From: Fusobacterium mortiferum
GTDB taxonomy: Bacteria > Fusobacteriota > Fusobacteriia > Fusobacteriales > Fusobacteriaceae
Length of the DNA stretch: 64,000 bases
Assembly: GCF_016900045.1 (NCBI RefSeq)
Contig: NZ_JACSNP010000008.1
Location: 1 to 64,000 of the forward strand
Direction of reading: 5' to 3'
Shown: positions 51,193 to 60,787 of the stretch, in pieces
Layout: each line of letters begins with the position of its first letter
Numbering within the stretch: position 1 is the stretch's first letter
Made by a program: the position numbers and the translations under genes
The notes under the pieces: model-generated
What the model was told of the DNA's origin: nothing
Seen by the model: only the letters and a program-made list of their open reading frames with translations
Database searches by the model: none

Positions 51193-52437
51193 ATGAAAAA
51201 GGGGATTTTCTTGTTTTTCCTATTGGGATTGATGAGTTATGGGAAAGAGATAAGTTTAGATAATATGCTTAATGACTTAGATGAAAAATCGTATGAAAAA
51301 CAAATTTATGAGGTACAAAAAAAGATAAATAGTGATAGGGAGAGATACTATAAGTTAGATGATTTTAATGGAGTAGATACAAGTGTAACATCAAATTATA
51401 GTAATAGAGAGGATGCCTTTGAAACAACTGGTAGAGTACAGTATGGACCACTATATTTTGAAGGAACAAGAAACTATAATTCAGAGGATGAGGCTGTATA
51501 TGGTATTGAAAAGAGCTTAAAGGATTTGATTTATTCAGGGAGTAAAAATCAATTAAAACAATTACAATACACTAAAGAGATAGATAGGATAGATTATGAA
51601 AAAAATCTAGAAACTCAGAAGATAAATCTACTAAATCTTTATAAAGAGTATAAAAATAGTGAGTTGGAGATAGAGATAAAGAAAAGTGGAATAGAAAAAT
51701 TAAGGATTGAAGAGAAAAAAATAAAAAAATCTCACGAGTTAGGTGCAGTTGCTAGAATAGAGTTAGAAAGTATACAATACAGTATAAAAAATATGCAACT
51801 AGAGATAGAGGTATTAAAAAGAAATCTATCAAAATTAAAAGAGAAATTTAAATATGATTTTGGTATAGATATAGGAGATGACACTTTAAAGGCTATAACT
51901 CCTCCAGCTAAGGATTTCACTCTATATGTAGATGGATATGGTAAAAAAGATATTGAACTTTTGGAGTATCAAAAGATGAAAACTCAAGAGAGTATAAAGT
52001 ATCTGAACTATGACAACAAGATGCCAGAGGTAACTTTAGGAGTGGAGCATAGTACAAAATACGATGAAAATAGAGTAGTGCTTAAATTTTCTAAAAAATT
52101 ATTTGATTTAAATATAGATTTAGAAAATGAAAAGGATAATCTAATTCAACAGGAGATAAATTTAAAGCAGAAGATAAATGAAAGAGAGGGAGAGAAACTT
52201 CAGATTTTAAATAACTATGATAACTACGTAAAAGAGTATGAGTTAAATAAAAATAGTGCAGAATTAGAGCTTTCAAAATATAATATAAAAAAATTAGAGT
52301 ACTCTTTAGGTAAGAGTGATTATGTAGAGGTAATGGAGTATTTTAACTCTTATATCAATTATGAGGTAGCTAAGGAGAAAGCTAAGAACAATTTAAATGG
52401 ATATATTTATGAGATAATGATAAGGGGAGAAAAATGA
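51193..52437 (+). CDS. TolC-like outer-membrane factor
   Basis: 414 residues from ATG 51193 (the frame runs back to a TTG at 51175 that overlaps the GGAAGGGAG site). Signal peptide MKKGIFLFFLLGLMSYG, then a long, mostly helical and strongly coiled-coil protein with two similar halves and a GAVARIELESIQYSIKN segment, as in outer-membrane efflux proteins. It would be the exit duct for the fusion protein and ABC pump encoded next, with which it overlaps by four bases. It is slightly shorter than classical TolC. Confidence 0.82.
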   Translation: MKKGIFLFFLLGLMSYGKEISLDNMLNDLDEKSYEKQIYEVQKKINSDRERYYKLDDFNGVDTSVTSNYSNREDAFETTGRVQYGPLYFEGTRNYNSEDEAVYGIEKSLKDLIYSGSKNQLKQLQYTKEIDRIDYEKNLETQKINLLNLYKEYKNSELEIEIKKSGIEKLRIEEKKIKKSHELGAVARIELESIQYSIKNMQLEIEVLKRNLSKLKEKFKYDFGIDIGDDTLKAITPPAKDFTLYVDGYGKKDIELLEYQKMKTQESIKYLNYDNKMPEVTLGVEHSTKYDENRVVLKFSKKLFDLNIDLENEKDNLIQQEINLKQKINEREGEKLQILNNYDNYVKEYELNKNSAELELSKYNIKKLEYSLGKSDYVEVMEYFNSYINYEVAKEKAKNNLNGYIYEIMIRGEK

Positions 52438-53549
52438 AGAAGATAAAATTTAAAACAGTAGGGATTGTACTTGTTATATTGGTGTTACTAGGATTAGAAT
52501 TTATAAGATATAGTAATAGTAAAAAAGCTAAGGAAAATTTGACAACATATAGTGCTATGAGAATAAATAGTGGTGATGTAAAAGGGTATATAGAGGTAAA
52601 TGGAAAGGTAGAGGTAAACGATACTAAAAAAGTTTTCGTAGATAAAAAATTAAAGGTTGACGAGGTGTTTGTACAGGAGGGGGACTATATTGAAAAGGGA
52701 CAGCTCCTTATGACATTTGATGAGACTGAAAGAAATAATATAATAAGAAATTTAGAGAGGGAGAAACTCTCTTTAGCAAAGTTAAAGAGAGATTATACTG
52801 TAGAAAAGGAATTATATAAAATAGGAGGAAGCTCTGCTAACAGTGTAAAAGAGTTAGAAGAGGAGATAAGAAGAGTAGAGATAAATATAGAGGAGTATGA
52901 AGAGGATTTAGCTAAGACAGCACAGAAAATAGTGAGTCCAGTAAGTGGAACTATTACATCTCTAACAGCTCAGGAGAACTATCTAGTAGATACAGATTCA
53001 CCACTTATGGAGATAGCAGATTTATCTGATATAAAGATTGTTCTAGAGGTACCAGAGTATGATGTAAAAAATGTATATATTGGACAAAAAATACTTTTAA
53101 AGCCTGAAGCTTTTGAAAAGAAAAAGAGTTTTCCTGGAAAGGTAACAAAGATATCTAAGATATCAGAAGTATCTGATACAACATCAGAGAATATATTGGA
53201 AACTGAGGTAAAACCAGATGAGGTAATCCCATATATTGTTCCAGGATTTAAAGTAACAGCTACGATATATTTAGATGAAAAGGATAATGAGATAATCATA
53301 CCTAAGACAGCTCTTTTAGAAAAAGATGGAAAGTATTTTGTAGTGGTAGCAGATAGTGAAGGAATTGTAAAAAGACAGGAAGTGGAGATAGAGAACTTAG
53401 AAGGGGATAACATAATAATTAAGAAGGGATTAGCAGGAAATGAGACTGTACTTATAACTCCAAATGAGAACTTGAAAGATGGAGATAGAGTAATACTACA
53501 AATGAGAATTAGAGGTAATCAAAATGCTAAGAGTGGAAAAGTTAAATAA
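52434..53549 (+). CDS. Periplasmic membrane-fusion protein, MacA/HlyD-like
   Basis: A 371-residue adaptor with one N-terminal membrane anchor (7-24), a lipoyl-like hairpin split by a short coiled coil (GDYIEKGQLLMTFDETE ... KIVSPVSGTITSL), then beta-barrel and membrane-proximal domains. It links the ABC pump to the TolC-like duct. It overlaps both neighbours (4 bases upstream, 26 downstream), so the whole exporter is translationally coupled. Confidence 0.9.
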   Translation: MKKIKFKTVGIVLVILVLLGLEFIRYSNSKKAKENLTTYSAMRINSGDVKGYIEVNGKVEVNDTKKVFVDKKLKVDEVFVQEGDYIEKGQLLMTFDETERNNIIRNLEREKLSLAKLKRDYTVEKELYKIGGSSANSVKELEEEIRRVEINIEEYEEDLAKTAQKIVSPVSGTITSLTAQENYLVDTDSPLMEIADLSDIKIVLEVPEYDVKNVYIGQKILLKPEAFEKKKSFPGKVTKISKISEVSDTTSENILETEVKPDEVIPYIVPGFKVTATIYLDEKDNEIIIPKTALLEKDGKYFVVVADSEGIVKRQEVEIENLEGDNIIIKKGLAGNETVLITPNENLKDGDRVILQMRIRGNQNAKSGKVK

Positions 53550-54201
53550 ATATTACATAAATGGTGATATGAAGTTACATGCTTTAAAGGATATAAGCTT
53601 TGAGATAAAAAAAGGTGAGTATGTAGCTATAATGGGAAGTAGTGGAAGTGGAAAATCTACTATGATGAATATCTTAGGGTGTCTAGATAGAGAGTTTCAA
53701 GGTGAGTATATATTAGATGGAATAGAGATATCTAAGATAGAGGAGAAGGATATATCTAAGATAAGAAATCTAAAGATAGGATTTGTTTTCCAATCCTTTA
53801 ACCTTCTACCTAAGCTATCAGCCTTACAAAATGTGGAGTTACCACTTGTATATGCAGGTGTTCCTAAGAGTGAAAGGGAGAAAAGAGCTATAGAGATGCT
53901 GGAGAAAGTAGGACTTGGAGCAAGAATACATCACAAACCCAATGAATTATCTGGGGGACAAAAACAGAGAGTGGCAATAGCTAGAGCTTTAGTAAATAAT
54001 CCAGCTATAATTTTAGCTGATGAGCCGACAGGAAACTTAGATAGTGTTTCAGAAAAGGAGATAATGGAACTCTTTACAGAGTTAAATTCACAAGGAAAAA
54101 CTATAATAATAGTTAGCCACGAGCCAGAAGTAGCTCAGTATGTCAGAAGGATACTACTCTTCAAAGATGGAGAGATAATAAGAGATGGTGATAGCAGATG
54201 A
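53524..54201 (+). CDS. ABC exporter ATPase, MacB/LolD-like
   Basis: A 225-residue ATPase with Walker A GSSGSGKST, Q-loop VFQSFNLLP, signature LSGGQKQ, Walker B ILADEPTG and the His switch VSHEP. It is the nucleotide-binding half of a MacB-type mechanotransmission transporter, encoded apart from the permease. The start overlaps the adaptor gene by 26 bases, with AGAGGT upstream. Confidence 0.93.
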   Translation: MLRVEKLNKYYINGDMKLHALKDISFEIKKGEYVAIMGSSGSGKSTMMNILGCLDREFQGEYILDGIEISKIEEKDISKIRNLKIGFVFQSFNLLPKLSALQNVELPLVYAGVPKSEREKRAIEMLEKVGLGARIHHKPNELSGGQKQRVAIARALVNNPAIILADEPTGNLDSVSEKEIMELFTELNSQGKTIIIVSHEPEVAQYVRRILLFKDGEIIRDGDSR

Positions 54202-55427
54202 ATTTTGTAGAGAGTTTAAAAAGTGCTATTCAAAGTATAAAGGGTAATAAGATGAGAGCCTTTTTGACAATGTTAGGAATAATAATAGGTATCTCATCAG
54301 TAATAACTATGTCTTCTATTGGAAAGGGTGGACAGGAGAGTATAACTGGAGACTTAAAAGAGGGAGGATATGGAAAATTTAATATCACAATAGATAAAAC
54401 TGATGAGAATTTTAGATGGAAGTACCTTTTAAATGAAGATATAGTAAAGAAGTTACAAGAGAGTAATAAGTTTAAAGCTGTCAGTCCAAAGATAAGTAGC
54501 AACTTTGGGATAAAGATTGATGGAGATAGTAGAAGACAGATGGTAATATTCAATGCCACTACTCCAGATTATGAAGAGATAGATAAGGTAAAGATGTTAT
54601 ATGGAAGAAATCTACTTCCCTTTGAGTATGAAAATAGTGAAAAGGTAATAACAATAGATAATATAACAGCAAAAGACCTATATGGTAATTCCAAGGCAGC
54701 CTTGGGGCAAAAATTAGAAATTTTTAAAGGAAGATTTGGAAATCCTCAAACATATAAGATAGTTGGTGTGTATCAAAATCCTTTAGAGCAGATGATAAAG
54801 GTTATGGGTGGAAGGAGAGTACCAAGATTTGGAAGAATGCCTTTACCTACATACGAAAAATTATATGACAGCTCTCAAACCGGGTATACAACTATAATTT
54901 TAGAATCTAAAACCCCTGAGGATATGGCGCTTAGTATGACAGAGGCCAGAGCACTTCTAGAGACAATTACAAATGAAGCGGAACTTTATGATATAAATGT
55001 TGAGAATAATGGAGCTGCCTCTTTTGATAGTATCTTAAGTACACTTAATATATTTGTTACTTTCGTGGCTGGAATCTCTCTTTTTGTAGGAGGAATTGGA
55101 GTGATGAATATTATGTTGGTAAGTGTTGTAGAGAGAACTAAGGAGATAGGAATAAGAAAAGCTATTGGGGCAACAGATTATGATATTTTATCTCAATTTT
55201 TAATGGAATCTATTATCTTAACAGGTATAGGAGGGGTATTAGGTATAGGATTTGGTGTAGTATTGGCAATAGTTATAGGATATTTTATAAATATAGAACC
55301 TTTATTTTCACTATTTACTATACTGGTTTCTCTGATTGTTTCTATGGGAATAGGAATAATATTTGGAGTAACTCCAGCAAAAAAAGCGGCTAAATTAAAT
55401 CCAGTAGATGCTCTTAGAGCTGAATAG
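54198..55427 (+). CDS. ABC exporter permease, MacB-like
   Basis: A 409-residue permease with four membrane helices: one at about 20-42, a large periplasmic MacB core domain (45-270), and three at the end (about 283-400) with the FtsX-type LVGGIGVMNIMLVSVVERTKEIG-like signature (here FVGGIGVMNIMLVSVVERTK). Together with its ATPase, adaptor and duct it makes a MacAB-TolC-type tripartite pump for peptides, lipids, siderophores or antibiotics; the substrate is unknown. Confidence 0.92.
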   Translation: MNFVESLKSAIQSIKGNKMRAFLTMLGIIIGISSVITMSSIGKGGQESITGDLKEGGYGKFNITIDKTDENFRWKYLLNEDIVKKLQESNKFKAVSPKISSNFGIKIDGDSRRQMVIFNATTPDYEEIDKVKMLYGRNLLPFEYENSEKVITIDNITAKDLYGNSKAALGQKLEIFKGRFGNPQTYKIVGVYQNPLEQMIKVMGGRRVPRFGRMPLPTYEKLYDSSQTGYTTIILESKTPEDMALSMTEARALLETITNEAELYDINVENNGAASFDSILSTLNIFVTFVAGISLFVGGIGVMNIMLVSVVERTKEIGIRKAIGATDYDILSQFLMESIILTGIGGVLGIGFGVVLAIVIGYFINIEPLFSLFTILVSLIVSMGIGIIFGVTPAKKAAKLNPVDALRAE

Positions 55428-55477
55428 AAAAAAATAGTAATAATATAAAAAATATGGTAACAAGAATTTAAAAAATT

Positions 55478-55486
55478 TGATATAAT
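55478..55486 (+). promoter_or_regulatory. Extended -10 promoter for the penicillin-binding protein operon
   Basis: TGATATAAT at 55478-55486 (TGnTATAAT), 31 bases before the GTG start; no clear -35. Confidence 0.6.
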
Positions 55487-55516
55487 GAAGTAAATGAAAA
55501 ATTATGGAGGAGAAAA

Positions 55517-57625
55517 GTGAAATACCTAAAGATAATTACTCTACTTTCAACATTAGTGGGAATAGGGGTTTCAGTTTACTATAAATTGTATCTACTTACA
55601 GTTTTTTTAATCTTGTTACTTTTTTATTTTTTGCATATTTTTATGAAAAAGAAGGAGTATCAACGGGCAAGCAACTTTAATAAAAGGGCAATACTTGCTT
55701 CAAATATAATACTCTTTGCTATTATGTTAATAGTGCTTAGATTAACTCAGGTACAGCTTTTTAAATATGAGGAGTATGATAAAAAAGCTATAGACCAGAT
55801 AAAGAAAAATGATAAAAGTTATGGAAATAGGGGAGAGATTTTTGATAGTAATGGAAAGAGTCTTGCCTTTAATAAAAATATATATATGTTAGGAGTAAAT
55901 CCAAGTGCTATATATGATGATGAGCAAACAATTATAGGGATAGAAAAGATTTTAGATGAACCTTATATAAGAAAAAATAAAGATAAACTTCTAAAGGAGA
56001 TAAAAGAGGGGTATGAAAATAATAGAAAATATAAGGTTGTAGCTAGAAATCTGAGTGAAAAACAGAAAGAAAGAATACAAGAGATAGTAAAAAAATATAA
56101 AATTACACAAAATGTTATACAGTTTGATAGAAGTATCGAGAGAACTTACTATAAACCAGAGGTTTATAAAAATCTAGTTGGATTTATAGGATATACCGCC
56201 ACTTCAAGTGCCCAGAAAGTAGGGGTCTTTGGGATAGAAAGACAGTATGAAAGATACTTGAAGGAGAAGGTATTAGAGAGACAAAATCTGTATACTAAAA
56301 ATAGAGGATTAAAGCTTCCGTTTTCCAAAGAGAGTGTAAAGATTAGTTTGAATGGAAAAAATATTTATACTACAATAGATAGTGATGTTCAGTTTATTTT
56401 AAATGATGAATTGAGAAAGAAATTTATCTCCTCAAGCTCAGAAGAGGCTTATGGAATCGTAATGGACCCAAATACAGGAAAAATATTGGGAACTTCATAC
56501 CATACAACTTCAAAAAATAAGGCTCTTAGAAATCCAATTTTTCAAAACCAATTTGAGCCGGGGTCTATTTTTAAACCGATAATAGTAGCTTCTGCTTTAG
56601 ATGCTAGGCTTATAAATAGATATACAAAATTTGATATTGGTGAAGGTAAGATAAAGAAATATAACCATACGATAAAGGAAGCTAGTAGAAGTACAAAGGG
56701 AATACTTACAACAGAAGAGGTATTGAAAAAATCAAGTAACGTAGGAATGGTTATGATAAGTGATAGATTTACTAATCAAGAGTTTGAAGAGTATCTGAAA
56801 AAATTTGGATTTTATGATAAAACAGGGATAGATTTTCCTGGAGAGATAAAACCATATACAACACCATATAAGAGATGGGATGGATTAAAAAAGAATACGA
56901 TGTCCTTTGGACAAGGTATAGCAGTTACTCCAGTTCAGATGATAACAGCTTTTTCATCATTAGTAAATGGTGGAATATTATACAGGCCATACTTAGTAGA
57001 AAAGATAACTGATGAAAATGGAAGTGTGGTAAGAAGAAATCTTACTACTCCAGTAAGAAGAGTTATATCTGAGGGACTTTCCAGAGATATGAGAGATATG
57101 CTAGAGAAAGTAGTAAGTGAAGGAACAGCTAAAAGAGGAGAGGTACATGGATATAAGGTTGGAGGAAAGACTGGAACAGCACAGTTAAGTACAAAGGGAG
57201 GATATTTAAAAGAGAACTATCTATCATCTTTTATTGGATTTTTCCCAGTTGATAAACCTAGGTATGTAGTTCTAGTAATGTTTTTAAAACCAAAAGGAGA
57301 AACTGTGTATGAGAAGTATGGAGGAGCTACAGCAGCACCAGTATTTAGTGAAATTGTTAAGAGGATAACAAAAACAAAAAATATACTTTCAGAAAATGTA
57401 TCTAGTCTTTCTCAAGTAAAAAAATTCCAAGGAGAAGAGAAGAAAGAGTTAACAGATATACTGATGCCAGACTTAAAGGGACTTAATCCAAAAGATGTAA
57501 TACATATCTTTAAGAATACAGATATAGAGGTAAAGATAAAGGGAACAGGTATGGTAAAGGAGCAATATCCTAAACCGGGAACTTCACTACAGGATATAAA
57601 AGAGATTAGAATAGTCTTAAATTAG
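55517..57625 (+). CDS. Class B penicillin-binding protein (FtsI/SpoVD-like) with PASTA domain
   Basis: A 702-residue transpeptidase starting at GTG, six bases behind GGAGG. Two membrane helices lie at the N-terminus (about 5-42 and 60-77), one more than usual. The pedestal domain follows, then the penicillin-binding domain with the Ser350-x-x-Lys353 motif (GSIFKPI), SSN (KKSSNVG) and Lys551-Thr-Gly. A single PASTA domain (about 645-702) closes the protein. It cross-links peptidoglycan, most likely at the division septum; FtsI against elongation PBP2 is decided only by the PASTA domain and neighbourhood. Confidence 0.88.
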   Translation: MKYLKIITLLSTLVGIGVSVYYKLYLLTVFLILLLFYFLHIFMKKKEYQRASNFNKRAILASNIILFAIMLIVLRLTQVQLFKYEEYDKKAIDQIKKNDKSYGNRGEIFDSNGKSLAFNKNIYMLGVNPSAIYDDEQTIIGIEKILDEPYIRKNKDKLLKEIKEGYENNRKYKVVARNLSEKQKERIQEIVKKYKITQNVIQFDRSIERTYYKPEVYKNLVGFIGYTATSSAQKVGVFGIERQYERYLKEKVLERQNLYTKNRGLKLPFSKESVKISLNGKNIYTTIDSDVQFILNDELRKKFISSSSEEAYGIVMDPNTGKILGTSYHTTSKNKALRNPIFQNQFEPGSIFKPIIVASALDARLINRYTKFDIGEGKIKKYNHTIKEASRSTKGILTTEEVLKKSSNVGMVMISDRFTNQEFEEYLKKFGFYDKTGIDFPGEIKPYTTPYKRWDGLKKNTMSFGQGIAVTPVQMITAFSSLVNGGILYRPYLVEKITDENGSVVRRNLTTPVRRVISEGLSRDMRDMLEKVVSEGTAKRGEVHGYKVGGKTGTAQLSTKGGYLKENYLSSFIGFFPVDKPRYVVLVMFLKPKGETVYEKYGGATAAPVFSEIVKRITKTKNILSENVSSLSQVKKFQGEEKKELTDILMPDLKGLNPKDVIHIFKNTDIEVKIKGTGMVKEQYPKPGTSLQDIKEIRIVLN

Positions 57626-57636
57626 GGAGAAAAAAT

Positions 57637-59946
57637 ATGAGGTATTATAAGATTTATGTGGATAATACAAGAGAGCTATACACCTATGAAGATAGAGAGA
57701 ATAAGTATGAGATAGGGGATAGGGTAATTGTATCCTTTAGAGGAAAGCAAAGAACAGGACTTATAATAGCTCAAGATACAGATGAAGAGAGAGCTTACAA
57801 AGTACTACCTATTCAAAAAATAGTTGAAAATTCAATAAAGCTTAGTGAAAGCTATATAAAGCTACTAGTTTGGATAAAAAATTACTATATGAGTAGTTAT
57901 GAGCAGGTAATTACAGCAGCTATTCCAAGTGGCTTGAGTATCAAATATGAGAGTTTTTATTTTCCTAGAGATATTGAAGAGTTCCTAAAAACAGATATAA
58001 TTGATGGGGAGTTAAGAGAGTATTTTAAAAAAAGAGTAACAGTAACAAAGGGAGCTCTGACTAAAAATTTTGGACTTGATCTGATAAATGCTTTAATAAA
58101 AATGGAGTTATTACTTAGGGAAGGAAAGGTAAATATCACTTTAAACTACTCTAAAAGAGAGGAATTAGAAGAGAAGGAAAAAAGTGTTTATGAGTATTTT
58201 AAGAAAAGGGAGAGAGTAAAAGAGGAGAGTTTAGAGAAACTCTTTTCTAAAAAGGAGTTGGAAAAACTTCTAAAATCTGGAGATTTAAGACTTGAAAAAT
58301 TGATTAAATCTGAAGAGGAAAAAGTAGTTGAAGATATAGATAAAGAGATAGAGAGTAGAGATAAGCAATTAAACAAGGAGCAGGAAAAAGCTAAAATGGA
58401 TATCCTCACAGGCAAAGAGAGTTTTTTTCTTTTGAAGGGTATAACTGGTTCTGGAAAGACAGAGGTATATATAAGTATCATAAAATCAGCCTTTAATGAG
58501 GGGAAGGGGAGTATATTTTTAGTTCCAGAGATATCTCTTACCCCTCAGATGATAGATAGATTTAAAGGGGAGTTTAAAGAGAATATAGCCATTTTACATA
58601 GTAAGCTAACTCAGAGTGAGAGAGCAAAAGAGTGGTATGATATATATAGTGGAAGAAAAAAAGTTGTATTAGGTGTTCGTTCTGCTATATTTGCTCCAGT
58701 TCAAAATTTAGGGTATATATTTTTAGATGAGGAGCATGAGACAACTTATAAACAGGACAATAATCCTAGATATAATGCCAAACAGGTAGCTATTAAGAGG
58801 GTGGAACTAGAGGGAGCAAAGCTTGTCTTAGGTTCTGCCACTCCCTCTATTGAAAGCTTTTACTTTGCCCAAAAAGGAATTTTTAAGTTAATTGAACTAA
58901 AAAATAGATATAATAATGCATTCTTACCAGAAGTAGAGATAGTGGATATGAAGGGAGAGGAGAGCCTATATTTTAGTAAAAGACTCTTAGATGAGATAAG
59001 AAAGACTCTTTTAAAAGGTGAGCAGGTACTTTTACTACTCAATAGAAAAGGGTATTCAACCTATATTCAATGTAAAGATTGTGGGCATGTAGAGGAGTGT
59101 TCACACTGTTCTATAAAGTATAGTTATTATGCTAGCCAAGGAGTTCTAAAGTGTAACTACTGTGGAAGAGTAAAGAGGTATACTGGACAGTGTAGCAAAT
59201 GTGGAAGTAAAAATCTAATCCATAGTGGTAAGGGAGTAGAGAGGGTAGAAGAGGAGATAAAAAAATATTTTGATGTGAGAGTTATCAGAGTAGATTCTGA
59301 GATGTCTAAGGATAGAGAGTTTTTTGAGAAGATGTACTATGATTTTTTAGATAAAAAATATGATATAATGGTAGGGACACAGTTAATCTCAAAGGGATTA
59401 CATTTTCCAGATGTAACACTTGTAGGAGTAGTAAATGCTGATACAATTCTGAATTTTCCAGATTTTAGAGCTGGAGAGAAAACTTATCAACTTGTTACAC
59501 AGGTAGCTGGAAGAGCTGGAAGAGGAGATAAGAGAGGAAGAGTAATAGTTCAGACCTACCAAAGTGAGCACCCAGTATTTAAAAGAGTGAAAACTAATGA
59601 TTATGAGGGCTTTTATAAAGAGGAGATATATAACAGGGAGCTTTTAGAGTATCCACCTTTTTCTAAAACTATAAATATTGGAATATCATCTAAGTATGAG
59701 AAGTATTTAGAGGAGTTTGTAAAGGATTTTTTTAGGGATATAAAATATGAAAATGTAGAGATGTATGGACCTATGAGAAGTATGGTTTACAAGGTGAAGG
59801 ATAGGTTTAGATATAACATCTTTATCAAAGGAAATATCAAAGAGATAAATATTTTTAAAAAGAAATTAAAATTAAAGCTTACAAATTATGAAAAAAATGA
59901 TAAAATTAGAATAGTGGTGGATGTAGACCCTATCAATTTAATTTAG
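57637..59946 (+). CDS. priA: Primosomal replication restart helicase PriA
   Basis: A 769-residue PriA. The N-terminal DNA-binding domain is followed by a superfamily 2 helicase with Walker A GITGSGKTEVY, DEEH box and TYKQDNNPRY, the zinc-binding insert (CKDCGHVEECSHC, CNYC, CSKCG) and motif VI QVAGRAGRGDKRG. It reloads the replication fork at stalled or recombined DNA. It begins 12 bases after the penicillin-binding protein gene. Confidence 0.96.
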   Translation: MRYYKIYVDNTRELYTYEDRENKYEIGDRVIVSFRGKQRTGLIIAQDTDEERAYKVLPIQKIVENSIKLSESYIKLLVWIKNYYMSSYEQVITAAIPSGLSIKYESFYFPRDIEEFLKTDIIDGELREYFKKRVTVTKGALTKNFGLDLINALIKMELLLREGKVNITLNYSKREELEEKEKSVYEYFKKRERVKEESLEKLFSKKELEKLLKSGDLRLEKLIKSEEEKVVEDIDKEIESRDKQLNKEQEKAKMDILTGKESFFLLKGITGSGKTEVYISIIKSAFNEGKGSIFLVPEISLTPQMIDRFKGEFKENIAILHSKLTQSERAKEWYDIYSGRKKVVLGVRSAIFAPVQNLGYIFLDEEHETTYKQDNNPRYNAKQVAIKRVELEGAKLVLGSATPSIESFYFAQKGIFKLIELKNRYNNAFLPEVEIVDMKGEESLYFSKRLLDEIRKTLLKGEQVLLLLNRKGYSTYIQCKDCGHVEECSHCSIKYSYYASQGVLKCNYCGRVKRYTGQCSKCGSKNLIHSGKGVERVEEEIKKYFDVRVIRVDSEMSKDREFFEKMYYDFLDKKYDIMVGTQLISKGLHFPDVTLVGVVNADTILNFPDFRAGEKTYQLVTQVAGRAGRGDKRGRVIVQTYQSEHPVFKRVKTNDYEGFYKEEIYNRELLEYPPFSKTINIGISSKYEKYLEEFVKDFFRDIKYENVEMYGPMRSMVYKVKDRFRYNIFIKGNIKEINIFKKKLKLKLTNYEKNDKIRIVVDVDPINLI

Positions 59947-59975
59947 AAATAAAAAATTTATATAGAGGTGAATAG

Positions 59976-60485
59976 ATGATTTACGAAATAAAGAAGTATG
60001 GAGAGACTGTACTTAGAGAGATAGCTCAAGAAGTAGATAAGATAGATGATGAGATTCTTGAGATATTAGACAATATGGTAGAGACTATGCACTCGGCAAA
60101 GGGAGTGGGACTTGCTGCTCCGCAAGTTGGAATAAGCAAGAGAATATTTGTTTGTGACCAAGGAGATGGAGTTGTAAGAAAAGTTATAAATCCAGTAATC
60201 ACTCCACTTACAGAAAAGCTCATGGATTATGAGGAAGGGTGTCTAAGTGTTCCTGGAATCTATAAAAAAGTGCAAAGACCTGAAAAAATTAAGATAGAGT
60301 ACTTAAATGAAAAGGGAGAGAGTGTAACTGAAGAGGTAGAAGGATTCTTAGCTATAATAATGCAACATGAGTACGACCACTTAAATGCTGTATTATTTGT
60401 TGATAAGGTATCTCCAATGGCAAAGAGAATGATTAGTAAAAAGTTACAGCTGTTAAAAAAAGAGACATTAAAAGAGAAAAAGTAA
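59976..60485 (+). CDS. def: Peptide deformylase
   Basis: A 169-residue deformylase with all three motifs: GVGLAAPQVG (43-52), EEGCLSVPG with metal ligand Cys89, and QHEYDHL with His131, Glu132 and His135. It removes the formyl group from new proteins. AGAGGTG site; in line with priA. Confidence 0.96.
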   Translation: MIYEIKKYGETVLREIAQEVDKIDDEILEILDNMVETMHSAKGVGLAAPQVGISKRIFVCDQGDGVVRKVINPVITPLTEKLMDYEEGCLSVPGIYKKVQRPEKIKIEYLNEKGESVTEEVEGFLAIIMQHEYDHLNAVLFVDKVSPMAKRMISKKLQLLKKETLKEKK

Positions 60486-60495
60486 GGTGTAATGT

Positions 60496-60777
60496 GTGAA
60501 AGAAAATAGGGTTGGTAAAATTTTATTATTTGGTGTAATCCTTTTGAATATTTACTTTTTTGTACCTTATATGTATAGAAGTTATGTAAAGATAAATAAA
60601 TTAAAAAAAGAACAGATAGATATAAAAAATAAAATTGAACTAGCAAAAAATAGGATAGAGGATTATAATAGACGTATTGAAAAGTTAGAAGATGATTTTC
60701 AAAGAGAGAGAATTGCTAGAGATAAACTTCAAATGGTAAAAGAAAAAGAAGAGATATATAGATTTATAAATAAATAA
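60496..60777 (+). CDS. Septum-formation initiator-like (DivIC/FtsB) small membrane protein
   Basis: A 93-residue protein starting at GTG behind AAGGTG. It has a short cytoplasmic N-terminus, one membrane helix (8-26) and a coiled coil (30-75) ending in a short charged tail, the layout of DivIC/FtsB. Length and place in a cell-wall and housekeeping run agree. These proteins bridge FtsL and the septal synthases. Sequence identity in this family is always low, so the call rests on layout. Confidence 0.68.
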   Translation: MKENRVGKILLFGVILLNIYFFVPYMYRSYVKINKLKKEQIDIKNKIELAKNRIEDYNRRIEKLEDDFQRERIARDKLQMVKEKEEIYRFINK

Positions 60778-60787
60778 GGGAGGAAAA